This document shows, piece by piece, positions 33,085 to 41,983 of a DNA stretch of 43,328 bases. This DNA comes from Gammaproteobacteria bacterium (GTDB taxonomy: Bacteria > Pseudomonadota > Gammaproteobacteria > Pseudomonadales > Cellvibrionaceae), in assembly GCA_021151625.1 (NCBI GenBank), contig JAGKWY010000009.1, positions 1 to 43,328 on the forward strand, given 5' to 3'. The notes under the pieces were generated by a model, which was given only the letters and a program-made list of their open reading frames with translations, was not told the origin of the DNA and made no database searches. Numbering within the stretch: the stretch's first letter is position 1; every line of letters starts with the position of its first letter. Position numbers and translations under genes: made by a program.

Positions 33085-34177
33085 TTAGTAATCTGGAACC
33101 ATCAGCAAAGGCAGACTCAGAAACGCCCATGGCTTTCTTTAGAGCCACATCCCTATCCCACTGATTGCGCAGACGCGAAATAGCAATGGCCTGCTTGAAA
33201 TTAATATCGTCCAGGTGATACCAGGCGGAGACCAGCGGGAAAAATTGCAGCGGCCAATCGGTGCCGTAAATTAAACGCCCTTGTAGCTCCGGGGCAGAAA
33301 CCACCTTACGCATAAAGCCCAGTTTATTCACTTGCGTCAGGCTGGAAATATCACCATATAAATTCGGGTATTGCTTAAACATCGGCAGAATGCGTTCAAA
33401 ATTATCTTCGCCGTGGGATTTTCCGGTAGTGGCAATATGCGCAGCTATAACCCTAACGCCCATCGATAACGGCAGCGTCAATTTTTGTGGATCGGCCAAT
33501 TCATCGCGCGCACTGCTAAAGGATTTTTCCATGCCGGTGTGGGTTAACAGCGGCATATCCAGTTCAATCATTTTTTGGTAAAACGGCATTAACGCAGGAT
33601 CAGCCGGATCTATATACATAATGGACGGCAACCATTTTATTAACACCGCGCCATTCGCTTTAGCCTGCTCCAACCGCTGGATGGCATCTTTACGATAGGG
33701 ATTAATACTGGCGGCGTAGAGCAAGTTGGAATATTTCTGCGTTTGCTCATACACGTATTCATTGGGCACATAAATCTGGGTTAGCTCTTTATCCAGATTT
33801 CCCTCAGCATCAATCACCCCGTCCATTGCCAAAATTACTGTTTTATTAACGCTGGAGGATTTCGCCACCGCGTCGCTAATTTTTTTAAACACAATTGCAT
33901 CGCCCTGCTCACGCAATTCTTTATGGCTAACTCCCATGGCCATTAAATAAAATGGAAAGCGAATATTCTTACGCATTTTCTCATTAATAAAACAGCCGGA
34001 ATTGCCATAACCTAGCCCGGCAACATGGGCATGAAAATCGATAATGGTTTTTTCAGTGGTATTGCCAGACATTTCACCTGCAGGATTTTCTGCGGCTTGC
34101 GCAGAAAATCCAATGCCGAGAGACAAAATTGCACCAAACACCGAGCCAATTACTTTTTTCAGAATTACTTTTTTCAT
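33080..34177 (-). CDS. Exported amidohydrolase-superfamily enzyme
   Basis: The start ATG at 34177 has AAGGAA 3 bases upstream and a signal peptide ending S-A-Q-A, giving 365 residues. The metal-binding H-A-H of D-F-H-A-H-V is near residue 49; later G-M-E-K, the H-I-A-T-T-G-K and Y-G-T-D-W-P-L motifs complete the amidohydrolase-2 barrel. Such enzymes hydrolyse or decarboxylate cyclic substrates; here it acts in the periplasm. It begins 60 bases after the LplT-Aas gene on the same strand and may be in its operon. An ATG at 34240 overlaps that gene's stop but would bury the signal peptide. Substrate unknown. Confidence 0.8.
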   Translation of the reverse strand: MKKVILKKVIGSVFGAILSLGIGFSAQAAENPAGEMSGNTTEKTIIDFHAHVAGLGYGNSGCFINEKMRKNIRFPFYLMAMGVSHKELREQGDAIVFKKISDAVAKSSSVNKTVILAMDGVIDAEGNLDKELTQIYVPNEYVYEQTQKYSNLLYAASINPYRKDAIQRLEQAKANGAVLIKWLPSIMYIDPADPALMPFYQKMIELDMPLLTHTGMEKSFSSARDELADPQKLTLPLSMGVRVIAAHIATTGKSHGEDNFERILPMFKQYPNLYGDISSLTQVNKLGFMRKVVSAPELQGRLIYGTDWPLQFFPLVSAWYHLDDINFKQAIAISRLRNQWDRDVALKKAMGVSESAFADGSRLLM

Positions 34178-34236
34178 AGTTCCTTCTCTTCCTTCTATCA
34201 CTACCAGTCTTCCATTCATATTTCCTTTTTTAGGCC

Positions 34237-37200
34237 TCATACCAATTCTTCCCTAACCGTCAAACTTAATGCCAGTTGTTTTGCCGCACTGAAATCCGTT
34301 TTGCCACTACCTAACTTGGGAATCGCTTCGCAATGGTAAACCTGTGCAGGAATCATCATTGGGTTGCTATTAATGGCCAGCAGGCGCTGACGCAACTCGC
34401 TTGCCTCTATCGCTAGAGTAATCAGCAATACAATTTGCTCGCCTTTTTTCTCATCAGGAAGATTAACAGCCACCAGTTCCACATCCGGCTCGGTAATTAC
34501 TTTTTTGATTTCCTGTTCAACGGCGCCCAGACTAATCATTTCTCCGCCCAATTTGGCGAAGCGTGAATAGCGATCCACAATCGTTAAGAAACCATCGGCA
34601 TCCACATGACCTTTATCACCGGTTTTGTACCAGCGGCGACCATCCAGCTCCACAATTACTGAGCTGGTTTTTTCCGGATCATTTAAATAACCAAGCATCA
34701 CCTGGGTGCCGGAAATTAAAATCAACCCATCTTCACCTACCGGCAAGGTTTGCATGCTCACCGGATCAACTACGCGGAATGAACAACCCGGCAAGGGCAA
34801 ACCAACCGTGCCCAACTTATTGCCCAACTGCACATGCCAATCATTAGTATCCAATTGATCAGGAATATTTACGCTCGCAACCGGTGTGGTTTCAGTCGCA
34901 CCGTAACCTTCATAAATAATTTTGTTAAAGCGTTGCTGGAATTCCTCGCGCACTTCCGGCGCCAGCTTTTCCGCACCAGCCACTACCACACGCAATGATT
35001 CCAACATCAACGACTGTACTTTTTTGTTTTTGCTATACAAGCGCAGGAAGGTGGCTGTTGCACACATCACTGTCACTTTATTGCGTGAAATCGCTTTGGC
35101 GACATTCACCACATCAGTAGGATCGGGATGACACACCACCGGTATACCTTCAATTAACGGTAAAAAAGTGGTGACGGTTAAACCGAAGGAATGGAATGGC
35201 GGCAAGCTGCCCATGACCACATCATCTTCACGGGTTTTTAATACGTCGCTAATTTGTTTGATATTGGCCATAAAGTTACGGTGGCTCAGTACAATACCTT
35301 TGGGTGTGCCTTCACTGCCGCTGGAAAATAAAATTGCCGCCGGGTCATTTACACTCACCTTGCGCCCAAACAAGCGATAGAAACCATAGGCCGGCAAAAT
35401 ATGCGCAGCCACAAAACCCAATGCCACAGTGAGCTTTGACAGTTGCTCTTTCAGGTTTTCCAAATAAACAACATTCATGCCTTGCAGCATGGCCGCCGTA
35501 TCTATACCGCGGCTATTTAATTTATCGATAAATTTTTCCGAGGTGTAAACCGTTTTAATCGCTGCATTTTTTACCCCGGCCTGAATCGCTGCAATACTGG
35601 TAGTAAAATTCACATTCACTGCGGTTTGGCCATTTAACAATACCGCCATATTGGCAATGATGGCAGCACTGCTGGCGGGCAATAATATTGCCACGTTTTG
35701 TTCGCGATCCAACTTGCGCATTTGTTGCGCGAAAGCAACAGTAGCGGCCAGCATTTTGGCATTGGTTAATTCAGTGCCGTTGGTATCTATTGCACAGGTT
35801 GCACCCAAGTGCTCTTTAGCGGAGCGAATGTAAGCCAAAGGAATTGGATCAAACTCTTGGCTCTGGTGCTCCCAGGCATCAAACGAAAGTTCAAACACTT
35901 TTTGTTTTAACTGCTCGGCTTTAGTATCAACTGGTAAAGGTTTACCAAAAGTTACTACCACTTCGCGACGCAAACCGCGCGCGGTATTTTTGCGCAACTT
36001 TTCACTGCGCGCACGCGACAAGCGGCTACCCCACAAACCGTGTAAATAGAAAGGAACAATGACACCTTCAACCCCTTCCACCACACGCTCGTAACCGGTG
36101 CGAAATAACCCCAGCGAGCCTGTGCGGCTAATAGCACCTTCCGGGAACAAACACACCACTTCACCGGCAATTAATAGTTCATTGATTTTTTCCAGAGACT
36201 CTTTACTTTGGCCCGCACTAATCGGGATCACGCCAAAGAATTTAAAGATGGGTTTTAAATACCATTGCTCATAAATAGAACGCAACATCACAAAGCGCAC
36301 CGGACGCGGACAGGCAATTTGCACCATGGCCCAATCGATCCAGCTGATATGGTTGCCCAACAACAGCACACCACCGGTTTTGGGCAAGTTATCAAACCCC
36401 ACTACACTGACTTTGTATTTACCCTGCACCAGAAACGCAGCGCCAATGCGCGTTAACGAGTGGGGTAATTCGTAAACGGTAAACAGCGCGCCCGCCAAGG
36501 CCACCAGCATTAACACCACAAATAATTGCGACGTAGTCATGCCCACACTAGCGAGCAACATGGTTAAACCAAGGAAGGCAATCATGCCGATATTTTGTAC
36601 CCAGTTATTACCGGCTAGCACAGTACCCGCCTCATCGGCTTTGGCGTGATATTGAATCAATGAATTTAACGGAATAATAAATAAGCCGCCTAGTACGCCT
36701 AACCCCATAAAGGTCATGGCCATGGCAGAACGTGAATCCAGCGCGGGTAATAACCCGAGCAGTAATGCAAAACCCAAAGCGCCAATGGGAATCAAACCCA
36801 ACTCAATATAATTTTTAGATAATTTACCGGCCACTAAAGAGCCAATCACAATACCGATTCCGGTACAAGCGAGAATGCCCTGAATAACCAGGGTGTTATT
36901 TTCATTTAAGACATCTTTGGCAAACGCCGGGAAGGAAGCCAACACCGCCTGGGAAATAGCCCAGAACATAGTGAGGCCAACAATGGACAACCAGATTGCG
37001 CGCTTAGCGGCGATGGTTTTTAAATTCTGCCCGAGGTAACCACCACTTAAATATTTACCCACTTTAAAGGTTTGGGTTTGCTTTTCAGTTTCACTCTGGC
37101 GATTCGGAAGCTGGTAGGCCATCCACAATTCAATCAGGGTGAAGGCAACCAACGCCCAACTTAACGGAGCAATGTGAGTGATGATGGAATTAGCATCGGT

Positions 37201-37713
37201 GATAACAACATCTTTCAATAACACTTCAAACAGCGCGGAGAAAACAAAGGTGCTGCCGAGAATAGAAATAATAGTCAGCGCCTGCACCAGGCCATTGGCA
37301 CTAGCGAGATTGTTATCGCCAACCAATTCGCGAATATAGCCATACTTTGCGGGTGAATAAATCGCGGCTTGAATACCAAGAATTAACGTCATCGCAAACG
37401 CGAGCCAGAACCAGCCCTGATAATAAGCCAGCACAATTACCAACACCGCCGCCAGCTCGGCCCAGGCGCTGTACTGCATGACTTTGTGTTTGGGATATTT
37501 ATCGGAAATAAATCCGGCGGGTGAAAATAATAAAATAAACGGAATTAAAATCAGCGCATTGACCAGCGCCGTTAAAATAACCTGAGTATTGCCATCGTAA
37601 ATTTTAAACACGGTATTCTGGATCACAATTTTGTGACCCAAATCGATAAAGGCATTTACAAACAACACCAGCAGGTAAGGCGTAAAGCCTTTAATGCGGA
37701 ACAGTGGCAGCAC
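34237..37713 (-). CDS. LplT-Aas fusion: lysophospholipid transporter, acyltransferase and acyl-ACP synthetase
   Basis: The preferred start is the GTG at 37713 with AAGGAG about 8 bases upstream, giving 1158 residues; an ATG at 37764 adds 17 residues without an RBS. Residues ~1-400 are an MFS transporter like LplT. An PlsC-type acyltransferase follows (~430-620) with H-x4-D in N-H-I-S-W-I-D-W and F-P-E-G-A. An AMP-forming acyl-ACP synthetase ends the protein (~640-1150): F-S-S-G-S-E-G-T-P-K-G, Y-K-T-G-D, and the late Lys in G-S-G-K-T. In enterobacteria LplT and Aas are separate proteins that flip and re-acylate 2-acyl-glycerophosphoethanolamine. Fusion of all three in one chain is known from other proteobacteria. 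Confidence 0.9.
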   Translation of the reverse strand: MLPLFRIKGFTPYLLVLFVNAFIDLGHKIVIQNTVFKIYDGNTQVILTALVNALILIPFILLFSPAGFISDKYPKHKVMQYSAWAELAAVLVIVLAYYQGWFWLAFAMTLILGIQAAIYSPAKYGYIRELVGDNNLASANGLVQALTIISILGSTFVFSALFEVLLKDVVITDANSIITHIAPLSWALVAFTLIELWMAYQLPNRQSETEKQTQTFKVGKYLSGGYLGQNLKTIAAKRAIWLSIVGLTMFWAISQAVLASFPAFAKDVLNENNTLVIQGILACTGIGIVIGSLVAGKLSKNYIELGLIPIGALGFALLLGLLPALDSRSAMAMTFMGLGVLGGLFIIPLNSLIQYHAKADEAGTVLAGNNWVQNIGMIAFLGLTMLLASVGMTTSQLFVVLMLVALAGALFTVYELPHSLTRIGAAFLVQGKYKVSVVGFDNLPKTGGVLLLGNHISWIDWAMVQIACPRPVRFVMLRSIYEQWYLKPIFKFFGVIPISAGQSKESLEKINELLIAGEVVCLFPEGAISRTGSLGLFRTGYERVVEGVEGVIVPFYLHGLWGSRLSRARSEKLRKNTARGLRREVVVTFGKPLPVDTKAEQLKQKVFELSFDAWEHQSQEFDPIPLAYIRSAKEHLGATCAIDTNGTELTNAKMLAATVAFAQQMRKLDREQNVAILLPASSAAIIANMAVLLNGQTAVNVNFTTSIAAIQAGVKNAAIKTVYTSEKFIDKLNSRGIDTAAMLQGMNVVYLENLKEQLSKLTVALGFVAAHILPAYGFYRLFGRKVSVNDPAAILFSSGSEGTPKGIVLSHRNFMANIKQISDVLKTREDDVVMGSLPPFHSFGLTVTTFLPLIEGIPVVCHPDPTDVVNVAKAISRNKVTVMCATATFLRLYSKNKKVQSLMLESLRVVVAGAEKLAPEVREEFQQRFNKIIYEGYGATETTPVASVNIPDQLDTNDWHVQLGNKLGTVGLPLPGCSFRVVDPVSMQTLPVGEDGLILISGTQVMLGYLNDPEKTSSVIVELDGRRWYKTGDKGHVDADGFLTIVDRYSRFAKLGGEMISLGAVEQEIKKVITEPDVELVAVNLPDEKKGEQIVLLITLAIEASELRQRLLAINSNPMMIPAQVYHCEAIPKLGSGKTDFSAAKQLALSLTVREELV

Positions 37714-37815
37714 GGTATGCAATCTCCTTAAAAAATAGCCCTTAACAATAACCTTTAAAAACAACCTTTAAAAACAACCCTTGGGTGGTAATACCAGTCA
37801 GTTAAATCCCTCCCG

Positions 37816-37919
37816 GCCTCCCCTTTACAAAGGGAGAGGCTCAATCCCTCCCAACCGCCCTTGGCTGCGCGCCCCGCTCAAAGGGAGAAGCTTGAATCCC
37901 CCTCTTTTATAAAGAGGGG
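37816..37919. repeat. Cluster of GC-rich intergenic palindromes (REP-like)
   Basis: Hairpins at 37816-37840 (GCCTCCCCTTT / AAAGGGAGAGGC, one bulge) and 37899-37919 (CCCCTCTTT / AAAGAGGGG), with repeated TCCCTCCC and AAAGGGAG words between them. They are of the type scattered between genes in many bacteria. They lie in the divergent region 37714-38074 with nothing coding. Confidence 0.6.
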
Positions 37920-38012
37920 CCGGGGGAGATTAAAAGCGTTAAGCGGTGGCCAGCATGCCCAAGCCGCCACAGACTTTCTACCTTTTTCTACAAAGTCGAA
38001 TTTATCTGGCCA

Positions 38013-38037
38013 AAAGGTAGCAAATTTTGCTACCTTT
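38013..38037. promoter_or_regulatory. 25-bp perfect palindrome, candidate operator of the HTH regulator
   Basis: Arms AAAGGTAGCAAA and TTTGCTACCTTT around a single T, ending 37 bases before the HTH gene start. It sits between the divergent HTH and LplT-Aas genes. A transcription terminator is unlikely because no gene runs into it. Confidence 0.6.
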
Positions 38038-38074
38038 AGTAAAAATTCACCCCGGATATGCGCTAAAAGCACCT

Positions 38075-38809
38075 ATGCCCCAGATCAATAACCTGCTGGT
38101 TACCCTGAAAAAAGCCCTTAAAAGCCATGGTCTGACCTACGCCCAGGTTGCAGCACACCTGGAATTGACCGAAGCCAGTGTGAAGCGATTGTTTTCCGAA
38201 CAGCAAATTTCCCTGCAACGGCTGGAGCAGATTTGTCAGCTAATGCAGATGGAGATTTCGGATTTGGTGCAGCTGATGAATGACCAGCAGCCGCAATTGC
38301 AGCAGCTCACTCAGGAACAGGAAGAAGAAATCACCCGGGATATAACCCTGCTGCTAATTACCGTGTGCGTGCTCAACCGCTGGACCCTGGAAGAAATTCT
38401 GGATTGGTACAAACTCAGCGAAAGCGAATGCCTGCAAAAACTTATCCGACTGGATAAATTAAATATCATCGAGCTATTGCCCAAAAATAAAATAAAACTG
38501 CGTGTGGCCAACAATTTTGGCTGGCGCGAAGGCGGGCCAATCCAGCGCTTCTTTCAAGACAAATTAGCACAGGAATTTTTTAACTCGCGCTTTGAAGGTA
38601 ACGACGAATGCCTGTTGGTATTGAATGGCATGCTCTCCCCTGCCAGCAATTTGGAATTCCAACGTAAACTAAAACGTTTTGCGCGCGAATTTGAAGAATT
38701 AAACCAACAGGACAGCAGCTTACCACTGGATAAACGCAACGGTGTGAGCGTAGTGTTTGCGATTCGCAATTGGCGCTACGGATTATTTAAACCGCTGCTG
38801 AAGAAATAA
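38075..38809 (+). CDS. XRE-family helix-turn-helix regulator with long C-terminal domain
   Basis: From the ATG at 38075 the protein has 244 residues. The first ~70 form a Cro/C1-type HTH (Y-A-Q-V-A-A-H-L-E-L-T-E-A-S-V-K-R-L-F). A Gln-rich hinge leads to a ~160-residue helical domain with a second winged-helix-like section (W-T-L-E-E-I-L-D-W-Y-K-L-S). Ligand unknown. It is divergent from the LplT-Aas gene and preceded by a large palindrome, so it may repress itself and that gene. RBS weak. Confidence 0.78.
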   Translation: MPQINNLLVTLKKALKSHGLTYAQVAAHLELTEASVKRLFSEQQISLQRLEQICQLMQMEISDLVQLMNDQQPQLQQLTQEQEEEITRDITLLLITVCVLNRWTLEEILDWYKLSESECLQKLIRLDKLNIIELLPKNKIKLRVANNFGWREGGPIQRFFQDKLAQEFFNSRFEGNDECLLVLNGMLSPASNLEFQRKLKRFAREFEELNQQDSSLPLDKRNGVSVVFAIRNWRYGLFKPLLKK

Positions 38810-38836
38810 AAAACCGGACGCCGATTGGCATCCGGT
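38807..38836 (-). terminator. Terminator serving the 760-residue protein gene
   Basis: Stem of ten pairs with one mismatch (ACCGGACGCC / GGCATCCGGT), 4-base loop, and TTTTTTA on the minus strand. Confidence 0.8.
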
Positions 38837-38881
38837 ACAAAGCCCCAGTCAATGGAGCGCCACACACAAAATTTTTACAAT

Positions 38882-41164
38882 TTACGCCGGCTCAAGCGCA
38901 AAAGCCGCCAAGCCCGATGCATCCAGATGCGTTAAACGCGAATAGCCATTAGTCGCCAACGCATAGACATGCAGATGCTCGGCATAAGCCGCTTTGCCAC
39001 CGGCGGCGCAAACGCCCAACAATTGCGCAGGTGAAAAACTCTTGCGATAAATACTGAAATTATCGCGCGCGTAACCATCAGTATTGCCAATCACCATACC
39101 ACTGGCATTGGTGAAAGATTGCTGCAAGGCATCATTACAGGTTCCCTTCTGCACATTAAAACCAAAGGTCGCCAGATTTTGTGGGTGATAGGCGCGGTAG
39201 GCAATTTGAATATCCGCACCCGGTGGGTAGGGAACAAAACCGCAGCAATCGGTACTGGCTTCTGCACCATTCACTTTGATTTTGAACACATTGGCTCCGC
39301 AGCCCGAGTTATCGATACGCACTTTCATTTTAAATCCATCGGCAGTGGCACCATTGACCAACAAGTTAACATCCGGAGCATCCACTGAAGGTGCAAAACT
39401 GTTGTAGTGCGGCACCTGGAATAAATGCTTGGGCAGCGCACTGAGTTTGTTGCCATTTACATCAAATAACTCGAGAATAAATTCGTACAGACCTTCATCG
39501 AGTTTGGTGGAATCTAGATCAATGGTTAAAGTATTTTGATCCCAAAGTGGACTGAGTTCGCCAGCATTGACCGGGCTATTGGCTGGCATTGCCGGTGGAA
39601 TTATGTATAAATCATCTTGTCCGTTTACTGAATTCGGCCCCAACTTAAATGCATTTTGACCGAAGTGTTTATGCATCAATGCATCGTAATACTCATAGGT
39701 ATAGGGTTTATATAAATCCTGCCCTTGATGCAGGGATGCGGGCGGCAACGCGCTTGCAGGTGATAAATCCGCATTGCGCAATTTGCGATAACTCCAGCGG
39801 TAGTAATACATCCCTGCTACCGGTAAACCACTGCCGAATTGCACAATAAAATGCAAATTGCTGCCAAAGGGCGATAGGTTTTTATTCGGTGAAATACCGC
39901 CGATGTTCAAAATATCGCTCAGGCCAATATGGTTGAAATTTTTTCCCTGGATAAAAGTAGTCACATCCTGCTGCTGAATATGGCTGACGCTCGCCGCTGA
40001 GCCAATCGTTTTTATCCAGACAATGTCGCCTTCAATAATGTCGTTGCATTCCCAGCGCACACGCGGATCAGTCACACGAATAGTTACCGAACTGCCGCAC
40101 ACATAATTCCAGTAGGTGTTACAGGGAATTGGGGGTTTGTAGACAGTCGTCCATACACCGTTGATTAATACTTCCACCCAGAAATACAAATCCGGTTTAT
40201 CGCCGGTGTCGTAGTATTTAAACACCACATCAAAGGCACCATTCATATCGGTATAGGTCAGTGCCACCTGATCATAGCGATAAAAATAAGGCAACAACCA
40301 ATGCACATGGCAAAAATACGGATGAAATAGCGCAAAATTTTCTACAATCATTTTGCGAATACTGGTGGCGTTGCCAGAGTTCAGCACACCCAGCATGCGC
40401 GGTGATGCAAGAATTGCTGATTGTGCGCTAGCCAATTCTTCCGGTGCCGATTTTAATTGGCTAATACGCGTTTGCAGTTCAGGCTCAACAGGCGCTGCAA
40501 ATTCTGATGCAGCATTAAACCCGAATAGCGAACGAGCAGACGCTTTGGGCGGCAGCGGTTGTGGATTTAGCTCTGCCAGACCGGCAGCACGCGGATCAAA
40601 ATCCAGCTCAAAAGGTTCCGGATCTGGTTCGGGAATAGGAATTGGCCATTGCGGTGTTACCACTATTTCCGGAATGCGTTTAATAATGCGATCGGGAATA
40701 CGGTTGATCCAGAATAAAATTCTGTCGACCTCACAAATATGCACGCGCGCATGACAAATTCCGCGATCCTGCTGGATTGAGCCCAGGGCAAAATTTTTAA
40801 TCACCCTGCCACGCACGCGGCAGGAGCGCTTCAACCACAAGCGGGAGTAATCGCCAGGAATAACGGCGGGACTAATCAAGCCTTCACGATTAATATCCAG
40901 CACAAGTTCATAGGGTTTTAAACTTTCCAGTTCAGCCAGGCTGGTAATGGCATCACTTTTCCTATCGCTCGCGGGGGCAAGCAGAACGCGATACAGGCGC
41001 GGGTTTACACCTGCCGTTTTAAACTCCACAGCATCGCCGCGCACCGGTGATGTCTCCAGCAGTTTGCCAGAGCGCGAAAACAAATAGGCATTTAGCGCAA
41101 CATCTTCTGTCGGTTTTTCGCCAAAACTAATGGGAACACGGAGATTATCGAAACTGGATTTCAT
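38882..41164 (-). CDS. Large protein of unknown function, divergent from the MNIO cluster
   Basis: I do not recognise this 760-residue protein. There is no signal peptide or membrane segment. The first ~190 residues look beta-rich; a proline/glutamate stretch (~190-215, P-I-P-I-P-E-P-D-P-E-P) and the word L-N-P-Q-P-L-P-P separate it from a large second part rich in Trp, Tyr and Asn. Paired cysteines near residues 650-670 (C-G-A-N, D-C-C-G-F) and isolated ones elsewhere may bind metal or form disulfides. RBS AGAGGA lies 8 bases before the ATG. Its head-to-head position with a Tat-leader peptide and DUF692 enzyme suggests, but does not show, a shared role. Confidence 0.75.
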   Translation of the reverse strand: MKSSFDNLRVPISFGEKPTEDVALNAYLFSRSGKLLETSPVRGDAVEFKTAGVNPRLYRVLLAPASDRKSDAITSLAELESLKPYELVLDINREGLISPAVIPGDYSRLWLKRSCRVRGRVIKNFALGSIQQDRGICHARVHICEVDRILFWINRIPDRIIKRIPEIVVTPQWPIPIPEPDPEPFELDFDPRAAGLAELNPQPLPPKASARSLFGFNAASEFAAPVEPELQTRISQLKSAPEELASAQSAILASPRMLGVLNSGNATSIRKMIVENFALFHPYFCHVHWLLPYFYRYDQVALTYTDMNGAFDVVFKYYDTGDKPDLYFWVEVLINGVWTTVYKPPIPCNTYWNYVCGSSVTIRVTDPRVRWECNDIIEGDIVWIKTIGSAASVSHIQQQDVTTFIQGKNFNHIGLSDILNIGGISPNKNLSPFGSNLHFIVQFGSGLPVAGMYYYRWSYRKLRNADLSPASALPPASLHQGQDLYKPYTYEYYDALMHKHFGQNAFKLGPNSVNGQDDLYIIPPAMPANSPVNAGELSPLWDQNTLTIDLDSTKLDEGLYEFILELFDVNGNKLSALPKHLFQVPHYNSFAPSVDAPDVNLLVNGATADGFKMKVRIDNSGCGANVFKIKVNGAEASTDCCGFVPYPPGADIQIAYRAYHPQNLATFGFNVQKGTCNDALQQSFTNASGMVIGNTDGYARDNFSIYRKSFSPAQLLGVCAAGGKAAYAEHLHVYALATNGYSRLTHLDASGLAAFALEPA

Positions 41165-41336
41165 GGAATGATCCTCTCAAGAAAATTGTTGGGCCTGTGG
41201 TTACAGGTTGAAAAGCAATTTAACGAGCGAGGAAAGTTGCTGAGTCAGCTCAATAGCGCTGTGACAATAAAATAGAGGGGCATCGGCAAATTTCCTTTTC
41301 ACTTTTACCCTACTCCTATTAATACAAAAAACTCTG

Positions 41337-41387
41337 TGTGAAATGATCCTTCCATTGAGTGAATATTTCACATGAATCCAGATTCAT
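41337..41387. promoter_or_regulatory. Divergent control region with two inverted repeats
   Basis: TGTGAAAT (41337-41344) and ATTTCACA (41365-41372) form an 8-bp inverted repeat with a 20-base gap. Touching it, ATGAATC-CA-GATTCAT (41372-41387) is a perfect 7-2-7 palindrome. Both lie about 110 bases before the Tat-leader gene in the 329-bp divergent interval 41165-41493. Confidence 0.5.
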
Positions 41388-41493
41388 TTTTCGCTGGCTA
41401 AATTCGAGTAGAGGCAGATGATGGATAACGAGAACACCCAAGGAACTTCCGATAAGTGTTCTTTCACCCCATTCATCGTTAAGGAGAAGGATC

Positions 41494-41889
41494 ATGTCAG
41501 ACGAAAAAATTTCCACTAGCGAATCAGCAGACAACGCACCAGGTAATTCAGTAGACAACAGCGCCAAAGATCGCCGCGATTTCTTGCGCAACTCCATGCT
41601 TGCCGCCGGCGCTGTAGCAACTCTGGTTGCCGCCGAGGGCGCCAATGCGCAAACCTGTTACGACGCCTATGGCAATGTAATTAAAACCACCGCAACCCCC
41701 AAAGTGATTGATGTTGCACTTAACAGCAGCGATGTCACCCTGGATGATATGTACAGCATATTGAAACAACTGGGCGGGCTCACCGGTTGCCTGGCATGCG
41801 GGTTTAATGGCTTTGATTTGCGCTTCCGTATTAATCCTGTTATTAAACTGACTGCACGCGTACCTGTTGCGGCCAGCGTAATAGGTTAA
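41494..41889 (+). CDS. Small Tat-leader protein, candidate precursor peptide of an MNIO RiPP
   Basis: The 131-residue protein has an excellent RBS (AAGGAG). Residues 25-33 give the twin-arginine motif D-R27-R28-D-F-L-R, followed by a hydrophobic stretch and A-N-A as a likely cleavage site near residue 52. The mature part (~79 residues) has three cysteines: C55 near its start and C99-L-A-C102, followed by G-F-N-G-F-D-L-R-F. A DUF692 enzyme gene follows in the same direction, the layout of bufferin- and methanobactin-type clusters where such enzymes modify cysteines of the neighbouring peptide. Precursors there usually carry Sec signals or none; a Tat leader suits a product modified and folded before export. 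I do not recognise the family itself. Confidence 0.65.
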   Translation: MSDEKISTSESADNAPGNSVDNSAKDRRDFLRNSMLAAGAVATLVAAEGANAQTCYDAYGNVIKTTATPKVIDVALNSSDVTLDDMYSILKQLGGLTGCLACGFNGFDLRFRINPVIKLTARVPVAASVIG

Positions 41890-41900
41890 TCCGAAAATAT

Positions 41901-41930
41901 GCCGATGCATTTTTTGCATCGGCGTTTTTA
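41901..41930 (+). terminator. Hairpin between the Tat-leader gene and the DUF692 gene
   Basis: GCCGATGCA / TGCATCGGC stem, T5 loop, then GTTTTTA, starting 12 bases after the stop. It may be a partial terminator that lets the peptide gene be expressed more strongly than the enzyme genes. Confidence 0.8.
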
Positions 41931-41983
41931 TTTCTCAAGGAAGTGGTTTGACATTAATCGTCAAAACATTATGGAGAAAATTT

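Noticed and set aside
37899..37919. Palindromes before LplT-Aas considered as CRISPR or operator
   Set aside because: No regular spacers; they are GC-rich REP-like hairpins.
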